This document shows positions 19,733 through 29,135 of a DNA stretch of 64,000 nt, piece by piece (the stretch's first letter is position 1; the number at the start of each line of letters is the position of its first letter). The notes below the pieces were generated by a model. The model was not told the origin of the DNA. It made no database searches and worked only from the letters and a program-made list of their open reading frames with translations. A program made the translations under genes and the position numbers. The DNA comes from Cyclobacterium jeungdonense (lineage in GTDB: Bacteria; Bacteroidota; Bacteroidia; Cytophagales; Cyclobacteriaceae): positions 310,001-374,000 of the forward strand of contig NZ_WMCD01000002.1 of assembly GCF_010994275.1 (NCBI RefSeq), in the 5' to 3' direction.

Positions 19733-20665
19733 ATGAAGAAAACAACCCCATTATATATTAGTATTCTGTTGCTATTCACCTTAGTGTTTACCGGGTGTGG
19801 CGAGTTTTACAAATTAGAAAAGAGCACCAATTGGGACGAGTTGTACGAAGCAGCCAACCGCTACTACGATGAAGGAGAGTATAATAAGTCCATTATTCTC
19901 TATGACAGAGTGCTTCCGGTAATCAAAGGTAGTGGAAAAGCGGAGTTGGCGGAATTTAACTATGCGTATGCACACTTCCGTACAAAGCGTTTCATTGAAT
20001 CTGCCGGTTATTTCAAAACCTTTTTTGATACCTATAACCGATCCCCTTTAGCGGAGGAAGCCCTGTTTATGCATGCCTATTCCTTATACCTCGACTCGCC
20101 GGATTACAATCTGGACCAAAGAAGTTCAAGGGAAGCGGTAAATGCGATACAACTATTCATGAATCGTTATCCGGAATCCGACTCGTACGAAAGAGCCATT
20201 TCCATGATAGATGATCTGCAGAAAAGGTTTGAGGAAAAAGCCTATGAAGAATCCAAGATGTATTACCGGCTGACCGAGGGACTTTTTCCCGGGGAATTCT
20301 ACCGGGCATGTATTATAAACTTTCAGAATTTTGCCAAGGACTATCCAGACAGCGAATACAATGAAGAATTGGCCTTCAAGTTAGTAGAGGTGAGCAATGC
20401 CTATGCTGAAAGAAGTGTTTTCGATAAAAAAGAAGAGCGGCTTAAGCAATCCATCGAATTTGCGCAGGATTTTGCGCAGAAATATCCGGATAGCAGTTAT
20501 GACTCAAAAGTCAAAAACCTCATGAGTGAAACCAAAACAGAATTGGAGGCGCACTACAGGTTAAAAGAGCAATACGAATCCCGGTCTGCAGAGGCTAAAA
20601 GGCTACGTGAAGAAGAAGAAAGGAATCAGCAGGCAACGGAAGCATTACGAAACACAGAAAATTAA
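19733..20665 (+). CDS. bamD: Outer membrane protein assembly factor BamD
   Basis: BamD is a lipoprotein of the BAM complex that folds beta-barrels into the outer membrane. The 310 residues open with a lipoprotein signal peptide ending VFTGCGEF (acylated Cys near 22) and continue with tetratricopeptide-like repeats, e.g. AANRYYDEGEYNKSIILYDR. The C-terminal part (about 265-310) is a charged helix. It is the first gene of the conserved bamD-omega-coaBC-porD-recN series, and its promoter suggests a leaderless or nearly leaderless mRNA. Confidence 0.93.
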   Translation: MKKTTPLYISILLLFTLVFTGCGEFYKLEKSTNWDELYEAANRYYDEGEYNKSIILYDRVLPVIKGSGKAELAEFNYAYAHFRTKRFIESAGYFKTFFDTYNRSPLAEEALFMHAYSLYLDSPDYNLDQRSSREAVNAIQLFMNRYPESDSYERAISMIDDLQKRFEEKAYEESKMYYRLTEGLFPGEFYRACIINFQNFAKDYPDSEYNEELAFKLVEVSNAYAERSVFDKKEERLKQSIEFAQDFAQKYPDSSYDSKVKNLMSETKTELEAHYRLKEQYESRSAEAKRLREEEERNQQATEALRNTEN

Positions 20666-20680
20666 ATCAAATAAACAATC

Positions 20681-20995
20681 ATGGCAGTTAATCCGTCAAT
20701 CATTACCAGAGACCTGGATAAAGTAGCCGAAAAATCAGGCAATCTTTACGAATCCATATTTGTGATTTCCCAAAGGGCAAAACAGATTTCTTCCACGATG
20801 AAGGAGGAACTTAACAACAAACTTTCCGAATTTGCTTCCACCGTGGATAATCTGGAAGAGGTATTTGAAAACAAGGAACAGATAGAAATTTCCAAGTTTT
20901 ACGAAAGAATGCCCAAACCGAGTACCATGGCGATGGAAGAGTTTATGGAAGACAAGGTAATGTTCAGGTATCCGGAAGAAGAAACAGAATCCTAA
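20681..20995 (+). CDS. rpoZ: RNA polymerase omega subunit (Bacteroidota type)
   Basis: A 104-residue homologue of the small omega/RPB6 subunit that helps assemble RNA polymerase. It is recognised by position between bamD and coaBC, typical for Bacteroidota, and by the segment SIITRDLDKVAEKSGNLYES followed by VISQRAKQI, which corresponds to the conserved omega core (ARRAKQ). It starts 15 bases after bamD, and its TAA abuts the coaBC ATG. Confidence 0.85.
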   Translation: MAVNPSIITRDLDKVAEKSGNLYESIFVISQRAKQISSTMKEELNNKLSEFASTVDNLEEVFENKEQIEISKFYERMPKPSTMAMEEFMEDKVMFRYPEEETES

Positions 20996-22213
20996 ATGCC
21001 ACTATCAGGCAAACGAATTCTATTGGGGGTAACCGGAGGGATTGCTGCCTACAAAACGGCGCATCTGATACGGTTATTGATCAAAAAAGGGGCAGAAGTA
21101 AAGGTCATCATGACAACTTCTGCCCTTTCTTTTATTTCACCGTTAACCTTGGCCACCCTTTCGAAAGGGCCTGTATTTCATGATTTTTTTAATAAAAACA
21201 CGGGAGAATGGACTAACCATGTAGAGCTAGGCAACTGGGCCGATTTGATGGTGATTGCTCCTTTATCAGCCAATACATTAGCAAAAATGGCCAGTGGCCA
21301 AAGTGATAATTTGCTTCTCTGCACCTATTTATCCTGTACATGTCCGGTATTGGTAGCTCCGGCTATGGACCTGGACATGTATCGACACCCAGCCGTTAGT
21401 CAAAACCTTGCTGCCTTACGACAGTATGGCCATGTGGTAATGGAAGCCGCCACCGGGGAATTAGCCAGTGGCCTCAGTGGGCAAGGACGAATGCCCGAAC
21501 CCGAGGATATCCTCTCGGCAGTTTTTAGCTTTTTTCTTCCATCAAGTAGTTCATTAAAGGGAAAAAAAATAATGATTACCGCCGGACCAACCCGGGAATC
21601 CTTGGACCCGGTACGGTACATCAGTAACCATTCCAGTGGAAAAATGGGTATTTCCCTTGCCGAGAAAGCAGCCGAACGAGGTGCAATAGTTACGCTTATT
21701 TTGGGGCCTACTTCCCTGGCTCCCACGCATCCTTCTATACAAACGATCCCCGTGTCTACTGCGATAGAAATGTTTACGGAAGCAAAAAAAAGTCATCCCC
21801 AATCAGATATCGCTATTTTTACAGCAGCAGTGTCGGATTACCGTCCCGAAAACCCGTCTCCCGAAAAAATAAAAAAAAAGGATGGGAAACTTAATCTTAC
21901 CCTGGTAAAAAACCCGGACATTGCCCGAAATCTGGGTCAGGAAAAAAAAACCGTACAAGTGCACGTGGGTTTTGCACTGGAAACCGATGAGGGCTTCGGA
22001 AGTGCAGAAGAAAAACTAAAAACTAAAAACTTCGATTTTATCGTACTGAATTCGCTGCTGGATCCCGAAGCCGGATTTCAAAAAGACACCAATCAGGTTA
22101 CCTTCATTGATAAAAAAGGGAAGAGCCAGAAATCTCCTGTATTAAGAAAAGAGGAATTGGCCTCTATTATTCTGGATAAAATAGAAAGCTTTTTTCAAAC
22201 AACAGAATCATAG
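20996..22213 (+). CDS. coaBC: Bifunctional phosphopantothenoylcysteine decarboxylase / phosphopantothenate-cysteine ligase
   Basis: Carries out two steps of coenzyme A synthesis. The N-terminal half is the flavoprotein decarboxylase (CoaC), with GVTGGIAAYKTAHLIR, the active-site region TNHVELGNWAD and APAMDLDMY; the C-terminal half is the CTP-dependent ligase (CoaB), with TAGPTRESLDPVRYISNHSSG and FTAAVSDYRP, plus KKDGKL and LVKNPDIA. The 405 residues match the bifunctional family. It follows rpoZ without a gap. Confidence 0.97.
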   Translation: MPLSGKRILLGVTGGIAAYKTAHLIRLLIKKGAEVKVIMTTSALSFISPLTLATLSKGPVFHDFFNKNTGEWTNHVELGNWADLMVIAPLSANTLAKMASGQSDNLLLCTYLSCTCPVLVAPAMDLDMYRHPAVSQNLAALRQYGHVVMEAATGELASGLSGQGRMPEPEDILSAVFSFFLPSSSSLKGKKIMITAGPTRESLDPVRYISNHSSGKMGISLAEKAAERGAIVTLILGPTSLAPTHPSIQTIPVSTAIEMFTEAKKSHPQSDIAIFTAAVSDYRPENPSPEKIKKKDGKLNLTLVKNPDIARNLGQEKKTVQVHVGFALETDEGFGSAEEKLKTKNFDFIVLNSLLDPEAGFQKDTNQVTFIDKKGKSQKSPVLRKEELASIILDKIESFFQTTES

Positions 22214-22251
22214 AATAACCGTTAAAGAAGGTGCGCTTTAAAATGTAAAAA

Positions 22252-23163
22252 ATGTCCCGATACCTAGTTCTTTTTGGTTTATTAGTACTGGTTTCCATGC
22301 CCCAAACTGGAATCTCTCAACAGTTGAATTTCACTGTTACGATTAATAGCGAGCGGGCAAGAACACAGGACAGGGATATATTTGAGCAAATGAAATCCTC
22401 CTTTGAGCAATTTTTGAACGGACGGAACTGGACGGACGAAGAATTCAAGCCGGAAGAAAGAATCAAAGGAAATTTATTGATTACCATAAATGACATGCCC
22501 CAGGTTGGGCTTTTTACCGCCACCGTTCAGATTCAAACTGTCCGACCGGTCTACGGTTCCAACTACGAGAGTTTGATGTTGAATTTCGCCGATCGGAACT
22601 GGACCTTTGAATACGTAGAATCTCAACCACTGGAGTTTAACCAATATTCATTTTTAAACAACATCACCTCCCTATTGTCTTACTATGCTTACATTGCTAT
22701 TGGGTTGGACTATGACTCTTTTGCTCCGAGGGGAGGAGACCCCTATTTTGAAACAGCCAATAACATTGTGTCCAATGCACAGCAATCTGCCAGGCCTGGC
22801 TGGAACCAAAACCCCTCCGACAAAAGAAACCGATACTGGCTTTCCAATGAATTGTACAACTCACAGGTGATGGTACCCGTACGCGATGCCTATTACTTGT
22901 ATCACCGGAAAGGCTTGGACTTTTTGACTACAAAACCGGAAGAAGGTTTTGAAAACATTCTCGAGGCGATCAAAATGGTAGAGGAAGCAAATCAGGCCCA
23001 GCCCAATAGCATCCTCACTATCAGCTTTATGGATGCCAAATCAGATGAGATAAGCAAACTATTAAAGACAGCCCCTGATAATATTAAGCAGGAAGCCGTG
23101 GAAGTTTTGCTAAAGGTAGACCCGAACAACGCCCGAAAATACAACGACATTTTGAAAGGATAA
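22252..23163 (+). CDS. porD: DUF4835 family protein (PorD-like, type IX secretion)
   Basis: A 303-residue secreted protein with signal peptide (about 1-23). The conserved start of the mature part (QLNFTVTINSERARTQD, FEQMKSSFEQFLNGRNWT) identifies the DUF4835 family, which has been annotated PorD and linked to the type IX secretion system. Its place between coaBC and recN is conserved in Bacteroidota. The molecular function is not established. Confidence 0.85.
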   Translation: MSRYLVLFGLLVLVSMPQTGISQQLNFTVTINSERARTQDRDIFEQMKSSFEQFLNGRNWTDEEFKPEERIKGNLLITINDMPQVGLFTATVQIQTVRPVYGSNYESLMLNFADRNWTFEYVESQPLEFNQYSFLNNITSLLSYYAYIAIGLDYDSFAPRGGDPYFETANNIVSNAQQSARPGWNQNPSDKRNRYWLSNELYNSQVMVPVRDAYYLYHRKGLDFLTTKPEEGFENILEAIKMVEEANQAQPNSILTISFMDAKSDEISKLLKTAPDNIKQEAVEVLLKVDPNNARKYNDILKG

Positions 23164-23178
23164 TCCTGTTTTTTTGGT

Positions 23179-23186
23179 TAATTTTG
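23179..23186 (+). promoter_or_regulatory. Possible -7 promoter element of recN
   Basis: TAATTTTG fits the Bacteroidota -7 consensus TAnnTTTG and lies 25 bases before the recN ATG. No clear TTG lies at the matching -33 distance, so this may be a weak internal promoter in the bamD-recN series. Confidence 0.3.
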
Positions 23187-23211
23187 ATTTCCTAAACGAA
23201 ACCAAAGCACC

Positions 23212-24864
23212 ATGTTAACCAACCTAAGCATAACAAACTATGCTTTGATAGAGAAATTGGAAATGAATCCCTGCCCGGGATTGAATATGATTACCGGGGA
23301 AACGGGTGCTGGCAAGTCCATCATGCTAGGAGCTGTTGGCTTACTTTTAGGAAACAGGGCCGATACGAAATCACTTTTCGACGAAACCAAAAAATGTGTC
23401 ATCGAAGGAGTCATAGCCATCCAGAATTATGGCCTGCAATCTTTTTTTGAGGACGAAGAACTCGATTACGAGCAGGCCTGCATTATCAGAAGGGAAATCG
23501 CCCCATCCGGAAAATCCAGGGCGTTTATTAACGACACGCCTGTAAAATTAGATACCTTGAAGATCTTGGGAAAAACCCTGATGGACATTCACTCCCAACA
23601 TGAAAATTTACTTCTCGGGGCTTCTGCCTACCAATTGTCGCTGGTAGATGCGTTTGCCGACAGCAAAAAGGAACTGCAACTGTTTAGAGAAAAATTCAAC
23701 AATTTTCAGGTACTGAAACGAAAAGTTCGGGAGCTGGAACAGGAGATGGTAAGCTTGCAGCAGGAATCGGATTATAATCAATTTCAGTTGGAGGAGTTAT
23801 CCACGCTTAACCTGGAAAAGGGGGAACAGACACGACTGGAATCAGAGGAAGAAATCCTAAACCACGCCGAGGAAATTAAAGCCCGGGCAATTGAAGCACT
23901 GGGATTACTGGACAATGAAGAAATGGGGGCCTTTCAACGTCTTGGATCCGCAAAACAACACTTTCAATACCTGAGCCGGTTTGGAAAGCCCTTCGAAGAC
24001 TTATCCCAACGGTTTAATAGCATTCTGATCGAGCTGAAGGACATCATGGAAAGCTTGTCAGCCGAAGAGGAAAGCATGGAAGTGGACATGGAAAAATCCG
24101 AGTGGATCCGAGATCGGCTCAGTAAAATCTACCAACTTCAAAAAAAACACGGTGTGCAAACCGACAGTGAGCTTCTGGAATTGGCTTCCGGACTGGCGGA
24201 CAAAGTGTTTCGGGCAGATCACCTGGAAGAAGAACTAAACCGGCAAAAAGGAGAATTGGAAAAAGCAGAGAACGAGCTACAAGCAGCGGGGATTCAACTT
24301 TCCAAAAAGAGAATTGCAATTTTTGGCGGTTTCAGCAAGGAAATTCAAGTACTTCTGTCCCAGCTTGGAATGGAAAATGCAAAAATAGAAATCCAGAGAA
24401 ACGAAATACCGCCAACTTCCTCCGGGATAGACGAAATTGATATTTTATTTTCCGCCAATAAAGGCATCGCCACCCAACCTATTGGGCAGGTGGCTTCGGG
24501 CGGGGAATTTTCACGATTGATGTTTGCCATAAAGTATGTTATGGCAGATAAAATGGCCTTGCCCACGTTGATTTTCGACGAAATAGACTCGGGTATCTCT
24601 GGAGAAGTGGCCTTGCAGATGGTGCGAATGATGCAAAAAATAGCTGAAAATCATCAGGTTATCTGCATCAGTCACCTCCCTCAGGTAGCCGCTAAGGGAG
24701 AAAAACACTATTTTGTGTTTAAAGATAACAGTGCCAAAAAGACGGTAAGCAAGATCAAGCTGCTAAATGAGGAGGAAAGGCTCCTGGAAATCGCTAAAAT
24801 GATTTCGGGATCCAACCCTTCTGCCACAGCTTATGAGAATGCCAGGGAATTGTTGGCCAATTAG
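23212..24864 (+). CDS. recN: DNA repair protein RecN
   Basis: RecN is an SMC-like ATPase that acts in double-strand break repair. The 550 residues have the N-terminal Walker A GETGAGKSIMLGA, the RREIAPSGKSRAFIND motif, two coiled-coil arms around a central hinge-like part (about 155-370), the ABC signature VASGGEFSRLMFAIK and the Walker B LIFDEIDSGISG, then ICISHLPQVAA. It starts 48 bases after porD. Confidence 0.96.
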   Translation: MLTNLSITNYALIEKLEMNPCPGLNMITGETGAGKSIMLGAVGLLLGNRADTKSLFDETKKCVIEGVIAIQNYGLQSFFEDEELDYEQACIIRREIAPSGKSRAFINDTPVKLDTLKILGKTLMDIHSQHENLLLGASAYQLSLVDAFADSKKELQLFREKFNNFQVLKRKVRELEQEMVSLQQESDYNQFQLEELSTLNLEKGEQTRLESEEEILNHAEEIKARAIEALGLLDNEEMGAFQRLGSAKQHFQYLSRFGKPFEDLSQRFNSILIELKDIMESLSAEEESMEVDMEKSEWIRDRLSKIYQLQKKHGVQTDSELLELASGLADKVFRADHLEEELNRQKGELEKAENELQAAGIQLSKKRIAIFGGFSKEIQVLLSQLGMENAKIEIQRNEIPPTSSGIDEIDILFSANKGIATQPIGQVASGGEFSRLMFAIKYVMADKMALPTLIFDEIDSGISGEVALQMVRMMQKIAENHQVICISHLPQVAAKGEKHYFVFKDNSAKKTVSKIKLLNEEERLLEIAKMISGSNPSATAYENARELLAN

Positions 24865-24969
24865 CAGCTATTATTCGCTGTATTTATTAAAAACACAAAA
24901 AGTTTCAGCTAAATTTATTTAATTTTATAGAATAATATTTAATTTAAGTCAGAAAATCAAAAGTAAAAT

Positions 24970-25794
24970 ATGCCTGAGAATCTATTAAAAGGAAAGAAAG
25001 GAATAATAACAGGTGCCCTTGATGAAAATTCCATCGCCTGGCAAACGGCTTTAAAGGCAAAAGAACAAGGGGCAGAATTTGTACTTACAAATGCTCCCAT
25101 AGCCATGAGAATGGGTGCTATCAAGGACCTGGCAGCGGCCTGCGATACCATCATCATTCCTGCCGATGCCACCTCCGTAGAAGATATAGAAAACCTTTAC
25201 GATGAAGCGAAAGAATACCTTGGAGGAAATTTTGATTTTCTTTTGCACTCCATTGGGATGTCTCCTAATGTTCGGAAAGGAAAAGCCTACGGGGATTTGA
25301 ATTACGAATGGGTTCAAAAATCGTACGACGTTTCAGCGGTCTCTTTTCATAAAATGCTTCAAGTAGCCGAGAAAAAGGACATTTTAAATGAGTGGGCCTC
25401 TGTGGTGGGTTTGAGCTATATTGCGGCACAGCGGGCCTTCCCTTTTTATTCCGATATGTCCGAAGCAAAAGCCATACTCGAAAGTATTGCCAGAAACTAT
25501 GGATTAAGATATGGGAAACTAAGGAAAGTAAGGGTCAATACCATCTCCCAATCTCCAACCAAAACCACTGCCGGGTCAGGCATTGGAGGATTTGACGATT
25601 TCTTTGATTTTGCTGATGTGGCTTCCCCACTGGGAAATGCCTCTGCTGAATCGTGCGCAGAATACATAGTCAGCTTGTTTTCTGACTTCACCCGAATGGT
25701 GACCATGCAAAACCTATTCCATGACGGCGGCTATTCCTCCAGTGGAATCACACAGGAATTGATTGATATCTTTGTGGAAAAAAGTAAAAAATAA
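24970..25794 (+). CDS. fabI: Enoyl-[acyl-carrier-protein] reductase [NADH]
   Basis: FabI reduces trans-2-enoyl-ACP in the last step of each fatty acid elongation cycle. The 274-residue SDR-type protein has the divergent N-terminal NAD loop GIITGALDENSIAW and the FabI catalytic set Y150-x9-Y160-x6-K167 (SYIAAQRAFPFYSDMSEAKA). RVNTISQSPTKTTAGSGI is the substrate-loop region. It is followed by a bidirectional terminator that separates it from the convergent leuB. Confidence 0.95.
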   Translation: MPENLLKGKKGIITGALDENSIAWQTALKAKEQGAEFVLTNAPIAMRMGAIKDLAAACDTIIIPADATSVEDIENLYDEAKEYLGGNFDFLLHSIGMSPNVRKGKAYGDLNYEWVQKSYDVSAVSFHKMLQVAEKKDILNEWASVVGLSYIAAQRAFPFYSDMSEAKAILESIARNYGLRYGKLRKVRVNTISQSPTKTTAGSGIGGFDDFFDFADVASPLGNASAESCAEYIVSLFSDFTRMVTMQNLFHDGGYSSSGITQELIDIFVEKSKK

Positions 25795-25802
25795 GTCCTA
25801 TA

Positions 25803-25842
25803 AAAAAACCCGCCATGGAAAATTTTCCAAGGCGGGTTTTTT
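25803..25842. terminator. Bidirectional terminator between fabI and leuB
   Basis: A long hairpin: AAAAAACCCGCC at 25803-25814 pairs with GGCGGGTTTTTT at 25831-25842, and the loop TGGAAAATTTTCCA is itself self-complementary. Runs of A on the left and T on the right allow it to stop transcripts of both the fabI and the ilv-leu operons. Confidence 0.92.
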
Positions 25843-25860
25843 GGACTAAGCTTTAGCCTA

Positions 25861-26931
25861 TCAGGCCATTCCTACCTGCTCTGCTACCCAATCCCCTACT
25901 TCGGAAGTCTTATAGGAGGTGCCGCCATCTGCAAGGTCTTCTGTCACCATTCCTTTTTCCAGCGATAAGTTCACCGCATCCGATATGGCTTTTGCTTCAT
26001 CCATTAAGCCAAAGGCGTACTCAAACATCATGGAAGCAGACAATATCGTTGCCAATGGATTAGCAATGTTTTTACCTGCTGCCTGTGGATAGGAACCATG
26101 AATGGGTTCAAAAAGCTTGGTTTTAACACCAATCGAAGCCGAAGGCATCAACCCCATAGAGCCACTGATTACCGAAGCCTCATCGGTAAGGATATCTCCA
26201 AACAGGTTTTCCGTTATCAAGACATCATATGCTTTGGGCCACTGAATTAATCGCATGGCTACCGCATCTACAAATTCGTACTCTACTTTGACGTCGGGAT
26301 ATTCAGGAGCCAATCGCTGTACTGTTTCCCTCCATAGCCTGGAAGTGGCCAGCACGTTGGCCTTATCCACACAAGTCAATAACTTCCTTCGCTTTTGGGC
26401 AAATTCAAACCCCATTCGGGCTAGCCGTTCGATTTCTTCCACCGAATACATGCAGGTGTCAAAAGCTTTTGTTCCTTGTTCGTTTCTTCCCCTGGGTTCT
26501 CCGAAGTAAATCCCGCCTGTAAGCTCGCGGAGAAAAACCAGGTCTGTTCCTTCAATCCTATCTCGCTTGAGGGGCGATTTATGAACAAGGGAAGGAAAGG
26601 TAAACGTAGGTCGTACATTGGAGAAGAGCCCCAGCCGTTTTCTCATTTCCAGCAGGCCTTGCTCCGGGCGTACCTTTGCACTGGGGTCATTGTCAAATCT
26701 AGGATCGCCTATGGCTCCAAAAAGTACGGCATCTGATTGCAAACATACCTGATGCGTTTCTTCAGGGTAGGGGTGACCCACCGCGTCTATGGCTGCAGCA
26801 CCAGTAATGGCCTCCTTAAATGTAATTTGATGTCCAAATTTTTTCCCAACTGCATGAACCACTTTTACTGCCTGCGCAATGACTTCAGGGCCGATACCAT
26901 CACCAGGCAATAGGGCTATATTCATTTCCAT
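25861..26931 (-). CDS. leuB: 3-isopropylmalate dehydrogenase
   Basis: Oxidatively decarboxylates 3-isopropylmalate in leucine synthesis and, with the citramalate branch, 3-methylmalate to 2-oxobutyrate. The 356 residues show the standard family motifs: LPGDGIGPEV, LFGAIGDPRFD, LRELTGGIYFGEPRGR, the catalytic Tyr in DTCMYS, the Lys-bearing VDKANVL, the metal-binding Asp in LITENLFGDILTDE, and EPIHGSYPQAAGK. Last gene of the ilv-leu operon; its start overlaps the end of cimA by 32 bases. Confidence 0.97.
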   Translation of the reverse strand: MEMNIALLPGDGIGPEVIAQAVKVVHAVGKKFGHQITFKEAITGAAAIDAVGHPYPEETHQVCLQSDAVLFGAIGDPRFDNDPSAKVRPEQGLLEMRKRLGLFSNVRPTFTFPSLVHKSPLKRDRIEGTDLVFLRELTGGIYFGEPRGRNEQGTKAFDTCMYSVEEIERLARMGFEFAQKRRKLLTCVDKANVLATSRLWRETVQRLAPEYPDVKVEYEFVDAVAMRLIQWPKAYDVLITENLFGDILTDEASVISGSMGLMPSASIGVKTKLFEPIHGSYPQAAGKNIANPLATILSASMMFEYAFGLMDEAKAISDAVNLSLEKGMVTEDLADGGTSYKTSEVGDWVAEQVGMA

Positions 26932-28489
26932 ATGGATTCTTTTTTTCTGTTTTGTTATTGTTCTTGATTTGTTCGATGATGTTTAACATTTTTTCAGTGG
27001 CCTTCATGGCAGCAATCGTTTGATCACTGTCCAACCCCTTGGTTTTGAAAATTCTTCCGCCAAGGTCCCAGGTGACTACGCATTCCACAAAGGCATCTGT
27101 TTTCCCGCCCGGTGGAATGCTGATTTGAAAATCAGTTAGTTTTGGGAGTTCTTTATCCAGAGATTTGTATATTTTCTTCAGCGCTTTCATAAACGAGTCG
27201 TATTGACCGTCGCCGGAAGCATTCTGTTCATAAAATTCGTGGAAAATTTTTACACGCAATTGGACCGACGGTTTCAATCCTTTGGAATGGACCATGTGGT
27301 ACCCATCGATCACGATATCTTTGTGGATGGAATTGTTTTGCAATACATCGGAGATAATATAGGGCAAATCTTCTGTCGTCACCCTTTCCTTTTTATCACC
27401 AAGCTCGATGATTTTTTGAGTCACTTTGGCCAATTCGTCAGGCTCAAGGGATATCCCAAGTTCCACCAGGTTTTTCAATATATTGGCCTTACCGGAGGTC
27501 TTTCCCAGGGCATATTTTCTCGTTCTTCCAAAACGCTCCGGCAGCAAATCACTGAAATAAAGATTCTTTTTATTATCCCCATCTGCATGGACACCGGCCG
27601 TTTGAGTAAAGACATTTTCACCAACCACGGGTTTATTGGCAGGAATACGCAAACCAGCAAATTGCTCAATCAATTTACTTATCCGGTAAATTTTATTTTC
27701 CTGGATATTTAATTCAAAATCAGTAAAATCTTCAATTACAGCCACTACCGACTCCAAAGGTGCATTTCCTGCCCTTTCACCCAGGCCATTTACAGTGGTA
27801 TGCAATCCCCGGGCACCGGCCTTTACAGCGGTCAGCACATTGGCTACCGACAAGTCGTAATCGTTGTGGGCGTGAAAATCAAAATGAACATCGGGAAATT
27901 CCCTGCAAATTCCCTCCAAAAACACCTGCACTTCTTCCGGGCATAAAAGTCCCAGCGTGTCAGGCAGCATGATGCGTTTTACAGGTAACTTGGATAGAAA
28001 CCGGATCATGGACATGGCATACTCCCTGGAGTTTCTCATTCCATTACTCCAATCTTCCAGATATACGTTTACCGCTATTCCTTTTTCCTGAGCATACCGG
28101 ATGGCTTCCTCTATTTCTTCGAAATGAGTCTCCGGCGTTTTTTTCAACTGATGAGTTAGGTGATTGAGTGAACCTTTGGTGAGCAGATTCATGACTTTTG
28201 CCCCTGCATCTACGATCCAGTCCACGGATTTTGGCGTATCTACGAAACCGAGAACCTCCACCCTGTCCAAAAATCCCTTTTCATAGGCCCAATGAGTAAT
28301 CTTTTTAACGCCTTCCAGCTCCCCTTCCGAAACCCTCGCAGATGCCACTTCTATACGATCTACGCGCAACTCCTCCAATAAAAGTTTTGCGATCTGTAAC
28401 TTTTCCGAAGGTAGGAAAGATACACCTGAGGTTTGTTCACCATCCCTCAGGGTGGTGTCCATGATTTCTATTTTCGTTTCTCTACTCAT
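26900..28489 (-). CDS. cimA: (R)-citramalate synthase, Leptospira-type (2-isopropylmalate synthase family)
   Basis: A second LeuA-like protein of 529 residues: an HMGL-type TIM barrel ([45 protein letters not shown]) and a C-terminal LeuA allosteric domain (about 385-510, IPPGGKTDAFVE). The substrate-pocket region (VLGFVD, NLLTKGSLNHL, VNVYLEDWSNGMRNS) resembles from memory the citramalate synthase of Leptospira rather than LeuA. It would condense pyruvate with acetyl-CoA, feeding LeuCD and LeuB to give 2-oxobutyrate for isoleucine. A genuine LeuA lies three genes upstream. Substrate is inferred; it could also be annotated simply as an isopropylmalate synthase homologue. Confidence 0.82.
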   Translation of the reverse strand: MSRETKIEIMDTTLRDGEQTSGVSFLPSEKLQIAKLLLEELRVDRIEVASARVSEGELEGVKKITHWAYEKGFLDRVEVLGFVDTPKSVDWIVDAGAKVMNLLTKGSLNHLTHQLKKTPETHFEEIEEAIRYAQEKGIAVNVYLEDWSNGMRNSREYAMSMIRFLSKLPVKRIMLPDTLGLLCPEEVQVFLEGICREFPDVHFDFHAHNDYDLSVANVLTAVKAGARGLHTTVNGLGERAGNAPLESVVAVIEDFTDFELNIQENKIYRISKLIEQFAGLRIPANKPVVGENVFTQTAGVHADGDNKKNLYFSDLLPERFGRTRKYALGKTSGKANILKNLVELGISLEPDELAKVTQKIIELGDKKERVTTEDLPYIISDVLQNNSIHKDIVIDGYHMVHSKGLKPSVQLRVKIFHEFYEQNASGDGQYDSFMKALKKIYKSLDKELPKLTDFQISIPPGGKTDAFVECVVTWDLGGRIFKTKGLDSDQTIAAMKATEKMLNIIEQIKNNNKTEKKNPYGNEYSPIAW

Positions 28490-28540
28490 TCCCTTTCCAT
28501 TAATCAGTCCTTCGGTGTTTCACAACTGAACACGCTTACA

Positions 28541-29131
28541 TTACCTATTGGCCTCAAAGGCTTGGATCTCATCATTCAGATTTAATAAATAATCAATATC
28601 ATCAAATCCGTTTTTCATGTTTTGCTTCTTGTATGAGTTAATATCGAAACTCTCTGATTTACCCGTTGATAGCAGTGTGATCGTTTGCTTGTTAATATCC
28701 ACTTCCACCTCTGTAGCAGGATCCGCCTCCACAGCTTCAAATAGTTCATCCGCAAATTCCGGGGATACTGTCACCGGTAATACTCCGATATTCAGACAGT
28801 TGTTTTTAAATATATCTGCAAAAAAACTGGATACAACACAGCGAAATCCGTAATCGTAAATTGCCCAAACGGCATGTTCCCTGCTGGATCCGGATCCAAA
28901 ATTTTTACCTGCCAAAAGGATTTTTCCTTCATAAGTAGGGTCATTTAATACAAAATCCGGCTTTGGATTACCTTCGCTGTCGTACCGCCAATCCCTGAAT
29001 AAGTTATCGCCAAAACCTTTTCTTTCAGTTGCTTTCAAAAATCGGGCCGGTATGATCTGATCCGTATCCACATTTTCGGACGAAAGGGGTACCACCCTGC
29101 TGGTCAATATATCAAATTTATCGTATGCCAT
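28541..29131 (-). CDS. leuD: 3-isopropylmalate dehydratase small subunit
   Basis: Small subunit of the aconitase-type isomerase that converts 2- to 3-isopropylmalate and can act on citramalate. The 196 residues have VDTDQIIPARFLK and the swivelling-domain motif GKNFGSGSSREHAVWAI. It follows leuC by 4 bases and precedes cimA by 51 bases. Confidence 0.96.
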   Translation of the reverse strand: MAYDKFDILTSRVVPLSSENVDTDQIIPARFLKATERKGFGDNLFRDWRYDSEGNPKPDFVLNDPTYEGKILLAGKNFGSGSSREHAVWAIYDYGFRCVVSSFFADIFKNNCLNIGVLPVTVSPEFADELFEAVEADPATEVEVDINKQTITLLSTGKSESFDINSYKKQNMKNGFDDIDYLLNLNDEIQAFEANR

Positions 29132-29135
29132 GGTC

